From Candidatus Gastranaerophilales bacterium (GTDB taxonomy: Bacteria > Cyanobacteriota > Vampirovibrionia > Gastranaerophilales > Gastranaerophilaceae), in the NCBI GenBank assembly GCA_944323945.1, contig CALUUL010000010.1, forward strand, positions 1 through 43,366: a stretch of DNA of 43,366 nt. The letters run 5' to 3'. Position 1 is the first letter of the stretch; every line of letters starts with the position of its first letter. Made by a program: the position numbers and the translations under genes. Under the pieces are notes generated by a model. It searched no databases. It was not told the origin of the DNA and saw nothing but the letters and a program-made list of their open reading frames with translations. Shown here piece after piece: positions 10,230-18,462 of this stretch.

Positions 10230-11315
10230 ATGAATATTTTAAAAAAATTTGTTAATCATTTTCTATCAGTAAAAAAATCAAATATGGAAAAAGAAATATT
10301 ACAACAGTCCGATGTTATTTTTGATTTAATAAGTAGATATGTAAGAAAAGATTATACAATAAATATTGAGCTTCCTGAAAATATTTCAAAGATAGCACTT
10401 ATAGCAAGTGGTTCTTCATATCATAGCGCTACAATAGCTGCAAATTTTCTTAGAGAAAAGGTTCATTGTGAAGCTCAGTCCTATTATGCAAGTGAGGTTG
10501 CACTTGCAGAAAATTTTGATGTAGATAGTTCTACTTTATATATTTTTATATCTCAATCAGGAGAAACTTCAGACACAAATAAATCACTAAATAAAATAAA
10601 AATAAAAACAGATAAAACTCTTTCTGTTACAAACACTAAAAATTCATCATTATATAATGATACAAAATACAAAATTCTTACTTATGCGGGTACTGAAAAA
10701 TCAATTGCTTCAACAAAAGCTATGAGTGCACAATTATATTGTTTGTTCTTGATAGCAGCAAAAGTAATGCAACAAAAAGAATTACCATCTAAATCTTTTG
10801 TTGAAAATTTGATATGTGTTCCTGAATATATAAATGAATCACTTTCAAAACGCGATTTAATAAAACATTATTCTAAAATATTATCTGATTATGATAATAT
10901 TGCGATTCTTGCATCTGGCATGTTTTATCCTTTAGCAAAAGAAGGTGCTTTAAAAATCAAGGAAACTTCATACATAAATACAACAGCATATCCTACTGGT
11001 GAGTTTTTACATGGACATATTGCAATTTTAAATAAAAAATGTGCAGTTATTTCAATAGTCAATAATATAAATATTCAATTTACTTTAGATGTTTTAAATA
11101 AAATTAATAATGATTATAAAACAGATTCTCTTATTATTTCAGCGTTTCCAATACCTAATGTCGGACGAAATTGTGTTATTTATGTTCCTTTTTCAATTGA
11201 TATTGATTTTTTATTTTCTTCATTAATTATTTTACAATTACTTGCTTTTGAAACAGCTTTATTGTTAAATCGTAATATAGATAAGCCGGATGGATTAACA
11301 AAAGTTGTAAAATAA
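10230..11315 (+). CDS. SIS-domain sugar-phosphate isomerase/deaminase, GlmS C-terminal-like
   Basis: Two SIS domains fill the protein. The first has SGSSYHSA, ASEVALAE, ISQSGETSDT and ASTKAMSAQL, which align with the isomerase half of glucosamine-6-phosphate synthase GlmS. The second has KEGALKIKETSYI, TGEFLHGH and a C-terminal LTKVVK. These keep the Glu, Lys, Glu, His and final Lys known to act in the GlmS isomerase site. The N-terminal glutaminase domain is absent, so the enzyme may use free ammonia, act as a glucosamine-6-phosphate deaminase, or act on another amino sugar. A TTG start at 10212 is possible. I prefer the ATG at 10230. It follows the TolC-like gene closely. Confidence 0.85.
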   Translation: MNILKKFVNHFLSVKKSNMEKEILQQSDVIFDLISRYVRKDYTINIELPENISKIALIASGSSYHSATIAANFLREKVHCEAQSYYASEVALAENFDVDSSTLYIFISQSGETSDTNKSLNKIKIKTDKTLSVTNTKNSSLYNDTKYKILTYAGTEKSIASTKAMSAQLYCLFLIAAKVMQQKELPSKSFVENLICVPEYINESLSKRDLIKHYSKILSDYDNIAILASGMFYPLAKEGALKIKETSYINTTAYPTGEFLHGHIAILNKKCAVISIVNNINIQFTLDVLNKINNDYKTDSLIISAFPIPNVGRNCVIYVPFSIDIDFLFSSLIILQLLAFETALLLNRNIDKPDGLTKVVK

Positions 11316-11388
11316 TTTTAACTTGTGTAAATATTTATATTTTTTTTGTTAATTTTTTATATTTTGTATTTTTGATTGTTGTTGAGCC

Positions 11389-12888
11389 ATGTATATAAAT
11401 ATAAATAAAGTTAATTTTTTAAATTTTAATTCTGTAAATAAGAATAGACAGAATATATTAAAATATCCCAATTTAGCACCTTTAAGTAAAGATACAGTAT
11501 CTTTTACAGGAAGAGGTAAATTAATTGCTGAAAGTATGGTTGATGCTCCTCCAGAAAGAACTTGTAGACAGGTTGAACAAAATGCTGAACCAGCAAGATT
11601 TTATTTAGAAAATGTTTTGGATAAATATTTAAAGCCTTTGACACAAGAAAGTTCTTATTCGAATCCAAAAGATTTTCCGGTACTTGTATATACAACAAGA
11701 ATAAAGAAATCTACGAGTATTAGAGAAAAAGTTGTTTCAAAGTATTCAAAAGTATATAATTCAGAAGCAGATGAATTTTCAAGTAGAGTTGTTGATGAGC
11801 TTATGAAATATTTCGATTTTAGTAACGGAATAACAAGAGAAGATTTAATAAAAGAAGTTAAAAAGAATATTGCAAGCAAGGTACCTCCATATGAATTTGT
11901 TTCTTATTATTTATCTAGGATTATGTCAGAATTAGGAAATGATAAAATATTGGATTTATCAAAGTATTCAGACGAAAGAATTAAACAAATTATTGATCAA
12001 ATTACTGATATGTTTGAAGATACTCCAAAATCTCAACATATAGAAGGCTCAACATATATTGATCCTACTACAATAAAAGGGGTTAAGCATTATGCAAACG
12101 ACATTGTCGGTGCTCGAATAACAATGAAGGAATCAGATCCTGAATATACGCGTTTAGTTCTTTCTGCATTACGAAATGCAGTTGATGATGGACTATTGAA
12201 AATAACGTCAATAGAAAATAATTTACCTGATCCTAAAAAACTTCCGGCAGGTAAAGAAATTTCTGATTATGCATATGCAAAAGAATATCAGCTAAAGAGT
12301 TTGGCTAAAGCAGCTGATGCAAAATTGATTAGGAATAAGTCTAAATCTGGATATCTCGGTATACATATAAATATTGATTTATCAAGCCCTATTTTTTCAT
12401 GTTATAATGGAATTTTTGATGGATACACAGGGGAAATTCAAATACTTGGCACAGATGTTGAACAATTAAAAGATGTTGAAGATTTATGTTATAAGCTCAA
12501 AGATGATAAAAATGCTATTCAAGCCAAGTATAAACCCTTTAAAACTCATTTTAAAACATTTTATAATGACAAAACAAAAGATGCTTTTGAAGATTATACA
12601 TATTCTTTGTATTTAGCCCAAAGATCATTGCCACCTTATTCTAAAAGAAGTGATGTTTTTCCTACCATTGAAGAACTGGGGTTTGGAGGAAAAGTACCGA
12701 AAGAGTTAGATTTTAATTATCTGAAAAAGTTAAAAGAAAAATGTGATTATTATGGAAAATTAGAGGAAAGTCAAAATAAAACTAAATCCCTTGATTCAGA
12801 TAGTCATTCTAAAACATTAAAATCAATAAAACATGATGGAAATGTTAAAACGGTAAAAAGAATTATTTCTTATGTTATAAAAGGTTAA
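11389..12888 (+). CDS. RelA/SpoT-like nucleotide pyrophosphokinase-domain protein with N-terminal SFTG tag and large insert
   Basis: Motifs of the (p)ppGpp synthetase fold are present in order: RIKKSTSIREK at 104-114 (substrate loop), DIVGARI at 238-244 (metal-binding Asp), GYLGIHINI at 321-329 (the conserved His) and GEIQIL at 348-353 (catalytic Glu). No HD hydrolase, TGS or ACT domain is present. The gap between the first two motifs is about 120 residues, far longer than the roughly 25 usual in small alarmone synthetases, so there is an inserted domain of about 100 residues. The N-terminus is polar and ends in VSFTG (37-41), a tag I associate with Gastranaerophilales proteins. It could be an alarmone synthetase or a related toxin-like enzyme. 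Its stop overlaps that of the convergent neighbour. Confidence 0.7.
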   Translation: MYININKVNFLNFNSVNKNRQNILKYPNLAPLSKDTVSFTGRGKLIAESMVDAPPERTCRQVEQNAEPARFYLENVLDKYLKPLTQESSYSNPKDFPVLVYTTRIKKSTSIREKVVSKYSKVYNSEADEFSSRVVDELMKYFDFSNGITREDLIKEVKKNIASKVPPYEFVSYYLSRIMSELGNDKILDLSKYSDERIKQIIDQITDMFEDTPKSQHIEGSTYIDPTTIKGVKHYANDIVGARITMKESDPEYTRLVLSALRNAVDDGLLKITSIENNLPDPKKLPAGKEISDYAYAKEYQLKSLAKAADAKLIRNKSKSGYLGIHINIDLSSPIFSCYNGIFDGYTGEIQILGTDVEQLKDVEDLCYKLKDDKNAIQAKYKPFKTHFKTFYNDKTKDAFEDYTYSLYLAQRSLPPYSKRSDVFPTIEELGFGGKVPKELDFNYLKKLKEKCDYYGKLEESQNKTKSLDSDSHSKTLKSIKHDGNVKTVKRIISYVIKG

Positions 12889-13319
12889 TTATATGATTTA
12901 AGCATATTGTTTACAAAGTTTGTAAGATATGGAATAAAAAATATTTTACCAATAAAAATACCTATAATAATATAAAGAAGTAGAAGATAAATTATTATTT
13001 CTATAATGTTAAAGGATAAATTTAATATGGGTAAAATTAAAATTCTTACAGAAATAATATAATTTATTTTTGCTGCGAGTATATTTATAAATGGAATTAT
13101 TGCTAAAATTGAAAATACAATATTAAGAACAAGTTTCAGAATGGCTAGAAATATTGAAATAATCATAGATTGTACAATATTATATATTAGGAAGTAGCGT
13201 AATTTTTTCTTGGCAAAATGTGCAACTAAAATCCATATAAGACCGATAATACCCATTGTTAAATATGAAAAAATAGAAATAATTTTTTCGATTGGAGATA
13301 TATTTATTTTATGCTGCAT
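12885..13319 (-). CDS. Small four-helix membrane protein, Tic20-like
   Basis: This 144-residue protein consists almost entirely of four hydrophobic segments. A basic, conserved-looking stretch around KKKLRYFLIYNIVQS starts the second segment, and the protein ends in a short FIPYLTNFVNNM tail. This arrangement resembles the Tic20-type proteins of cyanobacteria, which have a FN.MQA-like motif and a similar amphipathic tail. The resemblance is weak and judged by eye. A longer start at 13334 exists, but a GAGGA ribosome site sits 8 nt before the ATG at 13319 and decides the start. The gene overlaps the end of the TPR gene by 11 nt, so it is translationally coupled to it. Confidence 0.65.
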   Translation of the reverse strand: MQHKINISPIEKIISIFSYLTMGIIGLIWILVAHFAKKKLRYFLIYNIVQSMIISIFLAILKLVLNIVFSILAIIPFINILAAKINYIISVRILILPILNLSFNIIEIIIYLLLLYIIIGIFIGKIFFIPYLTNFVNNMLKSYN

Positions 13320-14376
13320 CTTGTGAGTCCTCATTATTTCTATTTTGGATATATTCTTGAATTGTTTCTATGTATATTAATTTCAATTCATCATTTTCCG
13401 TATCAATATCAATTGCTTGTTTATATTCAGAAATAGCAGAACGTAGATCTTTCATCATTACATATGTATTTCCCAAAAGCATATATGAATTAGCATTTGT
13501 TGGTTCAATTTCTATAACTTTCTTGTATAAATCAACTGCTATTTCATAATTATTTTGTGAAGAATATAAATTAGCTAATAATAAGTATCCGTTGGAAATA
13601 TCAGGAGCTATTGATATTGCATTATTATACATATTAATTGATTCATCTATATTTTCTTGTTCATATAATGAAATACCATAACAAATATATGCTTGATAAA
13701 AATCGGGATTATTTTTTATAACTGATTTAAATAATTCATTTGCTTTAACATAATTTTTAGCAGATGAATATGCATTTGCACAATACAATAAATACAAATT
13801 ATTGTTTGGTGATATTTGAAGAGTTTTTTCAAATAGAATAATAGCTTTATTAATCTGTCCTATTTTCATTAAAACAAAAGCTATATTAAGATAATTTTCA
13901 GGAATATTATCTTTTAATTTTAGAGCTTTTTCAAAATAAATTAAAGCTTCTTCATAATTATTTTGATCCTGATATAATAATCCAATAGCAGTATATACCT
14001 GGTAATTATTTTTATCCATATTTAATGCTTTTACATAATTCGACATTGCTTGTTTAAATTCACCAATTTCTGCGTAAGCATTACCTAAATTGTAGTAGAC
14101 AAGAAAATTGTCTATACCTAAATTTACAGCTCTTGAATAAAAATTTATAGCTTGATTATAGTCTTTTCTATAGAAATTTAGACTTCCAAGATTTGTAATA
14201 GCAATAAAGTTACAAGGTTCTATATTTAATAAACTTTCATATACATTTATTGCAAGTTCATAATCATTTCCCAAGGTATATAAATTTGCTAATGATAAAT
14301 AATTATCGGTTACGTTGGGATTATCAACAATTTTTTTTATTAAATATTCAATTTCTTCTTTATATTTTTCATTCAT
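13309..14376 (-). CDS. Tetratricopeptide repeat (TPR) protein
   Basis: The 355-residue protein is an uninterrupted run of about nine to ten 34-residue TPR units with the usual W/LG/Y/A/P positions. Examples are NYLSLANLYTLGNDYELAINVY and NSYMLLGNTYVMMKDLRSAI, with each unit ending in an xxxP or equivalent turn. There is no signal peptide and no catalytic domain, so it is a cytoplasmic scaffold. It lies between the UDP-glucuronate decarboxylase and the small Tic20-like gene on the same strand. It may work with the membrane protein it is coupled to, which is inference from overlap only. Confidence 0.9.
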   Translation of the reverse strand: MNEKYKEEIEYLIKKIVDNPNVTDNYLSLANLYTLGNDYELAINVYESLLNIEPCNFIAITNLGSLNFYRKDYNQAINFYSRAVNLGIDNFLVYYNLGNAYAEIGEFKQAMSNYVKALNMDKNNYQVYTAIGLLYQDQNNYEEALIYFEKALKLKDNIPENYLNIAFVLMKIGQINKAIILFEKTLQISPNNNLYLLYCANAYSSAKNYVKANELFKSVIKNNPDFYQAYICYGISLYEQENIDESINMYNNAISIAPDISNGYLLLANLYSSQNNYEIAVDLYKKVIEIEPTNANSYMLLGNTYVMMKDLRSAISEYKQAIDIDTENDELKLIYIETIQEYIQNRNNEDSQDAA

Positions 14377-14444
14377 ATATAAATTATACTAAATAAAAAT
14401 CTTCTAGCAAATAAAAAGCTATTTAAATTGTTATTGTTTAAATT

Positions 14445-15383
14445 CTATTTGTTTTTGATTAATAATTTATCAAAATATTCAATTGTTTTAAGAAGTCCAT
14501 CTTTTAATTGAACTTTGGGTTCCCATTTTAATTTTTCTTTTGCAAGAGATATGTTGGGTTCACGTTGTACAGGATCATCTGATGGAAGGGGCATAAATAT
14601 TATTTCTGATTTTGAATTTGTTAGTTCAATAATTAATTTTGCAAATTCTAGAATTGTATGTTCATCAGGATTACCAATATTAACCGGTTTGTTATATGTA
14701 CTTTGCATCAAACTAATAAGTGCATCAACTAGGTCAGATACATAGCAAAAGGCTCTTGTTTGTTCTCCATTTCCATACACAGTAATAGGTTTATTTCTTA
14801 GTGCTTGAACAATGAAGTTTGAAACGACTCTACCATCATTTAATGCCATTTTCGGACCATAGGTATTAAATATTCTTGCAATTCTAATATCTACTTTATT
14901 TTGTCTATGATAGTCCATCATAAGTGTTTCTGCACAACGTTTTCCTTCATCATAACAACTTCTAATTCCGATTGGATTAACATTTCCCCAATATTCTTCA
15001 ATCTGCGGGTGTATCTTTGGATCACCATAAACCTCACTTGTACTTGCTTGCAGTATTTTTGCTTTACATCTCTTTGCAAGTCCTAACATATTTATAATAC
15101 CCATTACAGATGTTTTCATTGTCTTTATCGGGTTATATTGATAATGTATTGGGGAAGCAGGGCATGCTAAATTATATATTTCGTCAACTTCTGCGAGATA
15201 TTCATTTACAACATCGTGTCTTACTAATTCAAACCTGTTATTTCCTATTAAATGTCTTATATTATCTTTTGAACCTGTAAAAAAATTATCCAGACAAATT
15301 ATATCATTACCATCATTTAGAAGTCTTTCAGATAAGTGTGAACCGATAAATCCAGCTCCTCCTGTTATTAAAATTCTTTTCAT
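14445..15383 (-). CDS. UDP-glucuronate decarboxylase (UDP-xylose synthase), SDR family
   Basis: This short-chain dehydrogenase converts UDP-glucuronate to UDP-xylose with NAD+. The Rossmann motif GGAGFIGSH is at residues 8-16. [38 protein letters not shown] (catalytic Tyr and Lys), ARIFNTYGP and DGRVVSNFI are all close to UXS enzymes, which separates it from generic UDP-glucose epimerases. The 312-residue length matches the soluble bacterial form. The start overlaps the stop of the ABC transporter by 4 nt, so the two are one operon that probably serves surface polysaccharide synthesis and export. Confidence 0.93.
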   Translation of the reverse strand: MKRILITGGAGFIGSHLSERLLNDGNDIICLDNFFTGSKDNIRHLIGNNRFELVRHDVVNEYLAEVDEIYNLACPASPIHYQYNPIKTMKTSVMGIINMLGLAKRCKAKILQASTSEVYGDPKIHPQIEEYWGNVNPIGIRSCYDEGKRCAETLMMDYHRQNKVDIRIARIFNTYGPKMALNDGRVVSNFIVQALRNKPITVYGNGEQTRAFCYVSDLVDALISLMQSTYNKPVNIGNPDEHTILEFAKLIIELTNSKSEIIFMPLPSDDPVQREPNISLAKEKLKWEPKVQLKDGLLKTIEYFDKLLIKNK

Positions 15384-17194
15384 AATGTTACTTCCTCTGA
15401 ATTTTTGAATTGCATGTCGTACAAGTGCTTATATTGACCATTCTCCAAGGCAAGTAATTCTTTGTGGGTACCAAGTTCAACTAATTCCCCATCATTAATT
15501 ACAGCTATTCTATCTGCATTTTTTATTGTAGATAGTCTGTGTGCTATTACAAAAACTGTTTTATTTTTTATTAAATTATCTAATGCCTTTTGTACAATTG
15601 CTTCAGATTCATTGTCTAAAGCTGAAGTTGCTTCATCCAAAATAATAATTGGTGTATTTCTTATCATTGCTCTTGCTATTGCCACTCTTTGTCTTTGTCC
15701 TCCGGAGAGAGTAAGTCCTCTTTCACCAAGAACTGTATCTAATCCATCTGGTAATGATTCAATTACATCGTCTAAGTGTGATGTTCTTATAGCTATATTA
15801 AGTTCATCTAGAGTCGCATTAGGTTTTGCAAGCATTATGTTATCTCTTATTGTACCTGTAAACAAAAAATTATCTTGAAAAACAAACGATATGTTATTTC
15901 TTAGTTGTGATAATTTGAAGTTTCTTATATCAATATTATCAAATTTTATTGAGCCTGATTTTACATCATAAAATCGTGGAATTAAATTAACAAATGTTGA
16001 TTTTCCTCCACCTGAATTTCCAACTATTGCAATTGTTTCTCCTTTTTTTACGTGTATATTAATATCTTTTAATATTGGTTTATTTTCCGTATATTCGAAG
16101 CAAACATTTTCAAATGTAATACCATTTTCTAAATTAGGGATTTCAATAGTAGTTGCTTTATCTTTTATTAAGGGAACATAGTCGAAAAGTTCAAATACAC
16201 GTCCCATTGCAACAAATATATTTTGAATACTGGTCATTGTATTACCTAATGTTTTTATTGGTTTGTATAATAGCAATAAAGATGTTACAAACGATGCAAA
16301 AGATCCTGCTGTCATTTGACCTGAATAGATTAATTTTGTTCCATAGAATAATACAAACGCTATGCCAAATGAAGCAATTAAATACATAATAGGAGACATC
16401 CAGCCCACTCTTTTTGTAAGAGAAATAGAAACATCAAAGCTTTTATTTATTCCTTCAGTAAAAAGTTTTTTTTGTCTTTCTTGTAAGTTGTATGCAGTTA
16501 CAACTTTATTTCCTGAATATGTTTCATTTATTGTTGTCATTATGTCGCCAGTAATAACAGTATTTTTGTTTGAAACAGACTTGATTTTTTTTCTTATAAA
16601 AAATACAGGAATAAATGCAATCGTTAATACAAGCACACCTACAATAGCAAGTTTCCAAGAACTGTAAAGCATTACTACTATTAAAGACATTGCTCCAAAT
16701 AGGCTAATAATAAAAGTTTTAATTTGTTCTACTATACCCTTTGAAGCAGAATCAGGGTCTGTTAGATATCTGTTGATAATAAGTCCGGATGAATTTTCAT
16801 CAAAAAAGGATGTATCCATAAAAACTAATCGTGCAAAAAGGTCATTTTTTACAGCATTAGTTATTTTTAAACTGGTCCAATCTGTAAGATATGAATTTAG
16901 ATATCTTAATACTCCTTGAAAAACAGCGAAAAATATTATAGCAAATGGCATACAATAAGCTATTATTTCATATGATATTTCCATTGAGCCAATTATTAAA
17001 TTTTGTTTTCCTATAACATAATCCATATATGGTTTTAATGCAAAAGAGACAACACCATCTAGTAAACCTACAGGTATTGCAATAAGAAAACCAAGTATTA
17101 CTTTTCCTAAAAAAGGTTTAATATATGGGAATATTCTTTTCAATAACCAGCCATATTTAAATGATGTTAATGCTTGTGTATCTTTTAATTTCAT
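15380..17194 (-). CDS. ABC exporter of the MsbA/lipid flippase type (fused membrane and ATPase domains)
   Basis: The 604-residue half-transporter has six membrane helices in the first 330 residues and a nucleotide-binding domain after it. Walker A is GNSGGGKST at 392-400, then come a Q-loop (FVFQDNF), the signature LSGGQRQ, Walker [13 protein letters not shown] and the H-loop AHRLST. It would act as a homodimer and export a lipid or lipid-linked glycan. Loops such as the [16 protein letters not shown] segment are typical of MsbA-like exporters. Its stop overlaps the decarboxylase start. The closely spaced minus-strand genes 17194-12885 look like one transcription unit. Confidence 0.93.
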   Translation of the reverse strand: MKLKDTQALTSFKYGWLLKRIFPYIKPFLGKVILGFLIAIPVGLLDGVVSFALKPYMDYVIGKQNLIIGSMEISYEIIAYCMPFAIIFFAVFQGVLRYLNSYLTDWTSLKITNAVKNDLFARLVFMDTSFFDENSSGLIINRYLTDPDSASKGIVEQIKTFIISLFGAMSLIVVMLYSSWKLAIVGVLVLTIAFIPVFFIRKKIKSVSNKNTVITGDIMTTINETYSGNKVVTAYNLQERQKKLFTEGINKSFDVSISLTKRVGWMSPIMYLIASFGIAFVLFYGTKLIYSGQMTAGSFASFVTSLLLLYKPIKTLGNTMTSIQNIFVAMGRVFELFDYVPLIKDKATTIEIPNLENGITFENVCFEYTENKPILKDINIHVKKGETIAIVGNSGGGKSTFVNLIPRFYDVKSGSIKFDNIDIRNFKLSQLRNNISFVFQDNFLFTGTIRDNIMLAKPNATLDELNIAIRTSHLDDVIESLPDGLDTVLGERGLTLSGGQRQRVAIARAMIRNTPIIILDEATSALDNESEAIVQKALDNLIKNKTVFVIAHRLSTIKNADRIAVINDGELVELGTHKELLALENGQYKHLYDMQFKNSEEVTL

Positions 17195-17236
17195 AATAAA
17201 TCCAATTTTGACTTTATATATATCTTTTTAATATTG

Positions 17237-17242
17237 TATAAT
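17237..17242 (+). promoter_or_regulatory. Predicted -10 box for the radical SAM gene
   Basis: A perfect TATAAT lies in the 93-bp gap between the divergent ABC transporter and radical SAM genes. No good -35 hexamer is seen at standard spacing (a TTGACT lies 23 nt upstream). A start about 7 nt downstream would leave a short leader before either candidate start codon. Confidence 0.35.
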
Positions 17243-17287
17243 GAATAATGTCATGTTTGTAATTTGAAACATAAGTTAATAGAAATT

Positions 17288-18382
17288 ATGGATAAGTATA
17301 GAAGTTGTCACTCAATAGAAGGCGAATTATTTTTTAATCATTTAAATAAAATAGGCTATTGTTGTATGTTAACCCCAAATGGTGGGCAACCTGTTTTATA
17401 TGAAAATTATAATGGAGAACTTATTGATTGGGATGTTTTTTTTAGAAAACGAGAAGAGCATATAGAACTTATGAAAAATGGTTCTTCTTTACCTGCTTGT
17501 TCAGAATGCCTTTGGATAAAAAATTCACTCTGGCCTGAAAGAAGAAGAGAATTTCGCTATATATTGTTGAATGTTTGGGTAAAGTGCAATTTGTATTGTA
17601 TATATTGTTCTAATCATAAAGATATTAATGTTTTAAATAATACAAAAGAATATAATTTAATTCCAGTTATAAAAGATATGATTGAAAAACATTTAATAAC
17701 CCCTCAGACAAAGATTGATATTGCAGGTGGTGAAGCAACTTTAGATAAGCATTTTAATGAACTTCTTTTATTATTAATTGATAATGGAGTAAAAAATATA
17801 AATGTAAATACGAATTCGACAGTTTTTTCTCAAAGTATAAAAGATGGAATTGAAAAGGGTGTTGTTTCTGTAATATCATCTATTGATGCTGGTTCTTCAC
17901 GAAAATTTGAATATATTAAAAAGAAAAATTTATGGTCAAATGTTTGGAAAAATATTTCTTCTTACACTCAAAGTCTTGATCCTGAAACGAAAATTAATTC
18001 AGTTAGAACTAAATTTATAATAATTCCTCACATTAACAGTTCAAAGACAGAAATTTTGAAGTTTATTATAAAATCAAAAAAAGCAAATGTTTCAGGTGTA
18101 ATTTTAAACATAGATTTACATTGGTTAAGAAAAAATTTCGATGATAAAAAAACTATGCTTGAAATTATTAATTTGGCAAAATACTTTATAAAGATTGCGA
18201 ATCTTTTAGATATAGATTGGCAAATATGGGCACATATTGAAGATTTAATTAAAAGATATAACATTATTGAAAAAAGTTCACTAATAGATATAAATTTTAT
18301 TTTTGATAAAAAGAAGGAAAAACAAACAATATTCGATAAAATATTTCTTATAATTATCAAAATTTTCTTTCTATATATGTAA
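17288..18382 (+). CDS. Radical SAM protein with N-terminal Cys-pair region
   Basis: The CxxxCxxC cluster motif CNLYCIYC (C100, C104, C107) binds the 4Fe-4S cluster that cleaves S-adenosylmethionine. It is followed by the GGEATL glycine-rich SAM motif. An earlier segment, PACSECLWIK, carries an extra cysteine pair, as in several peptide- or glycan-modifying radical SAM enzymes and their SPASM-like relatives. The substrate is not evident. Neither possible start (TTG at 17264 or ATG at 17288) has a clear ribosome site, and I chose the ATG. The C-terminus is basic and hydrophobic (about the last 25 residues), so it may associate with the membrane. Confidence 0.85.
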   Translation: MDKYRSCHSIEGELFFNHLNKIGYCCMLTPNGGQPVLYENYNGELIDWDVFFRKREEHIELMKNGSSLPACSECLWIKNSLWPERRREFRYILLNVWVKCNLYCIYCSNHKDINVLNNTKEYNLIPVIKDMIEKHLITPQTKIDIAGGEATLDKHFNELLLLLIDNGVKNINVNTNSTVFSQSIKDGIEKGVVSVISSIDAGSSRKFEYIKKKNLWSNVWKNISSYTQSLDPETKINSVRTKFIIIPHINSSKTEILKFIIKSKKANVSGVILNIDLHWLRKNFDDKKTMLEIINLAKYFIKIANLLDIDWQIWAHIEDLIKRYNIIEKSSLIDINFIFDKKKEKQTIFDKIFLIIIKIFFLYM

Positions 18383-18428
18383 CAATGTGTTTACAATATG
18401 TCCATAAATAGCATTTTTACACTTTTAG

Positions 18429-18462
18429 AACCCTTATTAATGTAGTGTTAGAAGGGGTTTTT
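18429..18462 (+). promoter_or_regulatory. Imperfect hairpin with T-run that covers the ribosome site of the next gene
   Basis: AACCCTT at 18429-18435 can pair with AAGGGGTT at 18452-18459 (one bulge), and five T residues follow. The same AAGGGG is the only plausible Shine-Dalgarno for the ATG at 18463. It may be a weak terminator for the upstream gene or a structure that hides the ribosome site. The pairing is short and the assignment is tentative. Confidence 0.3.
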
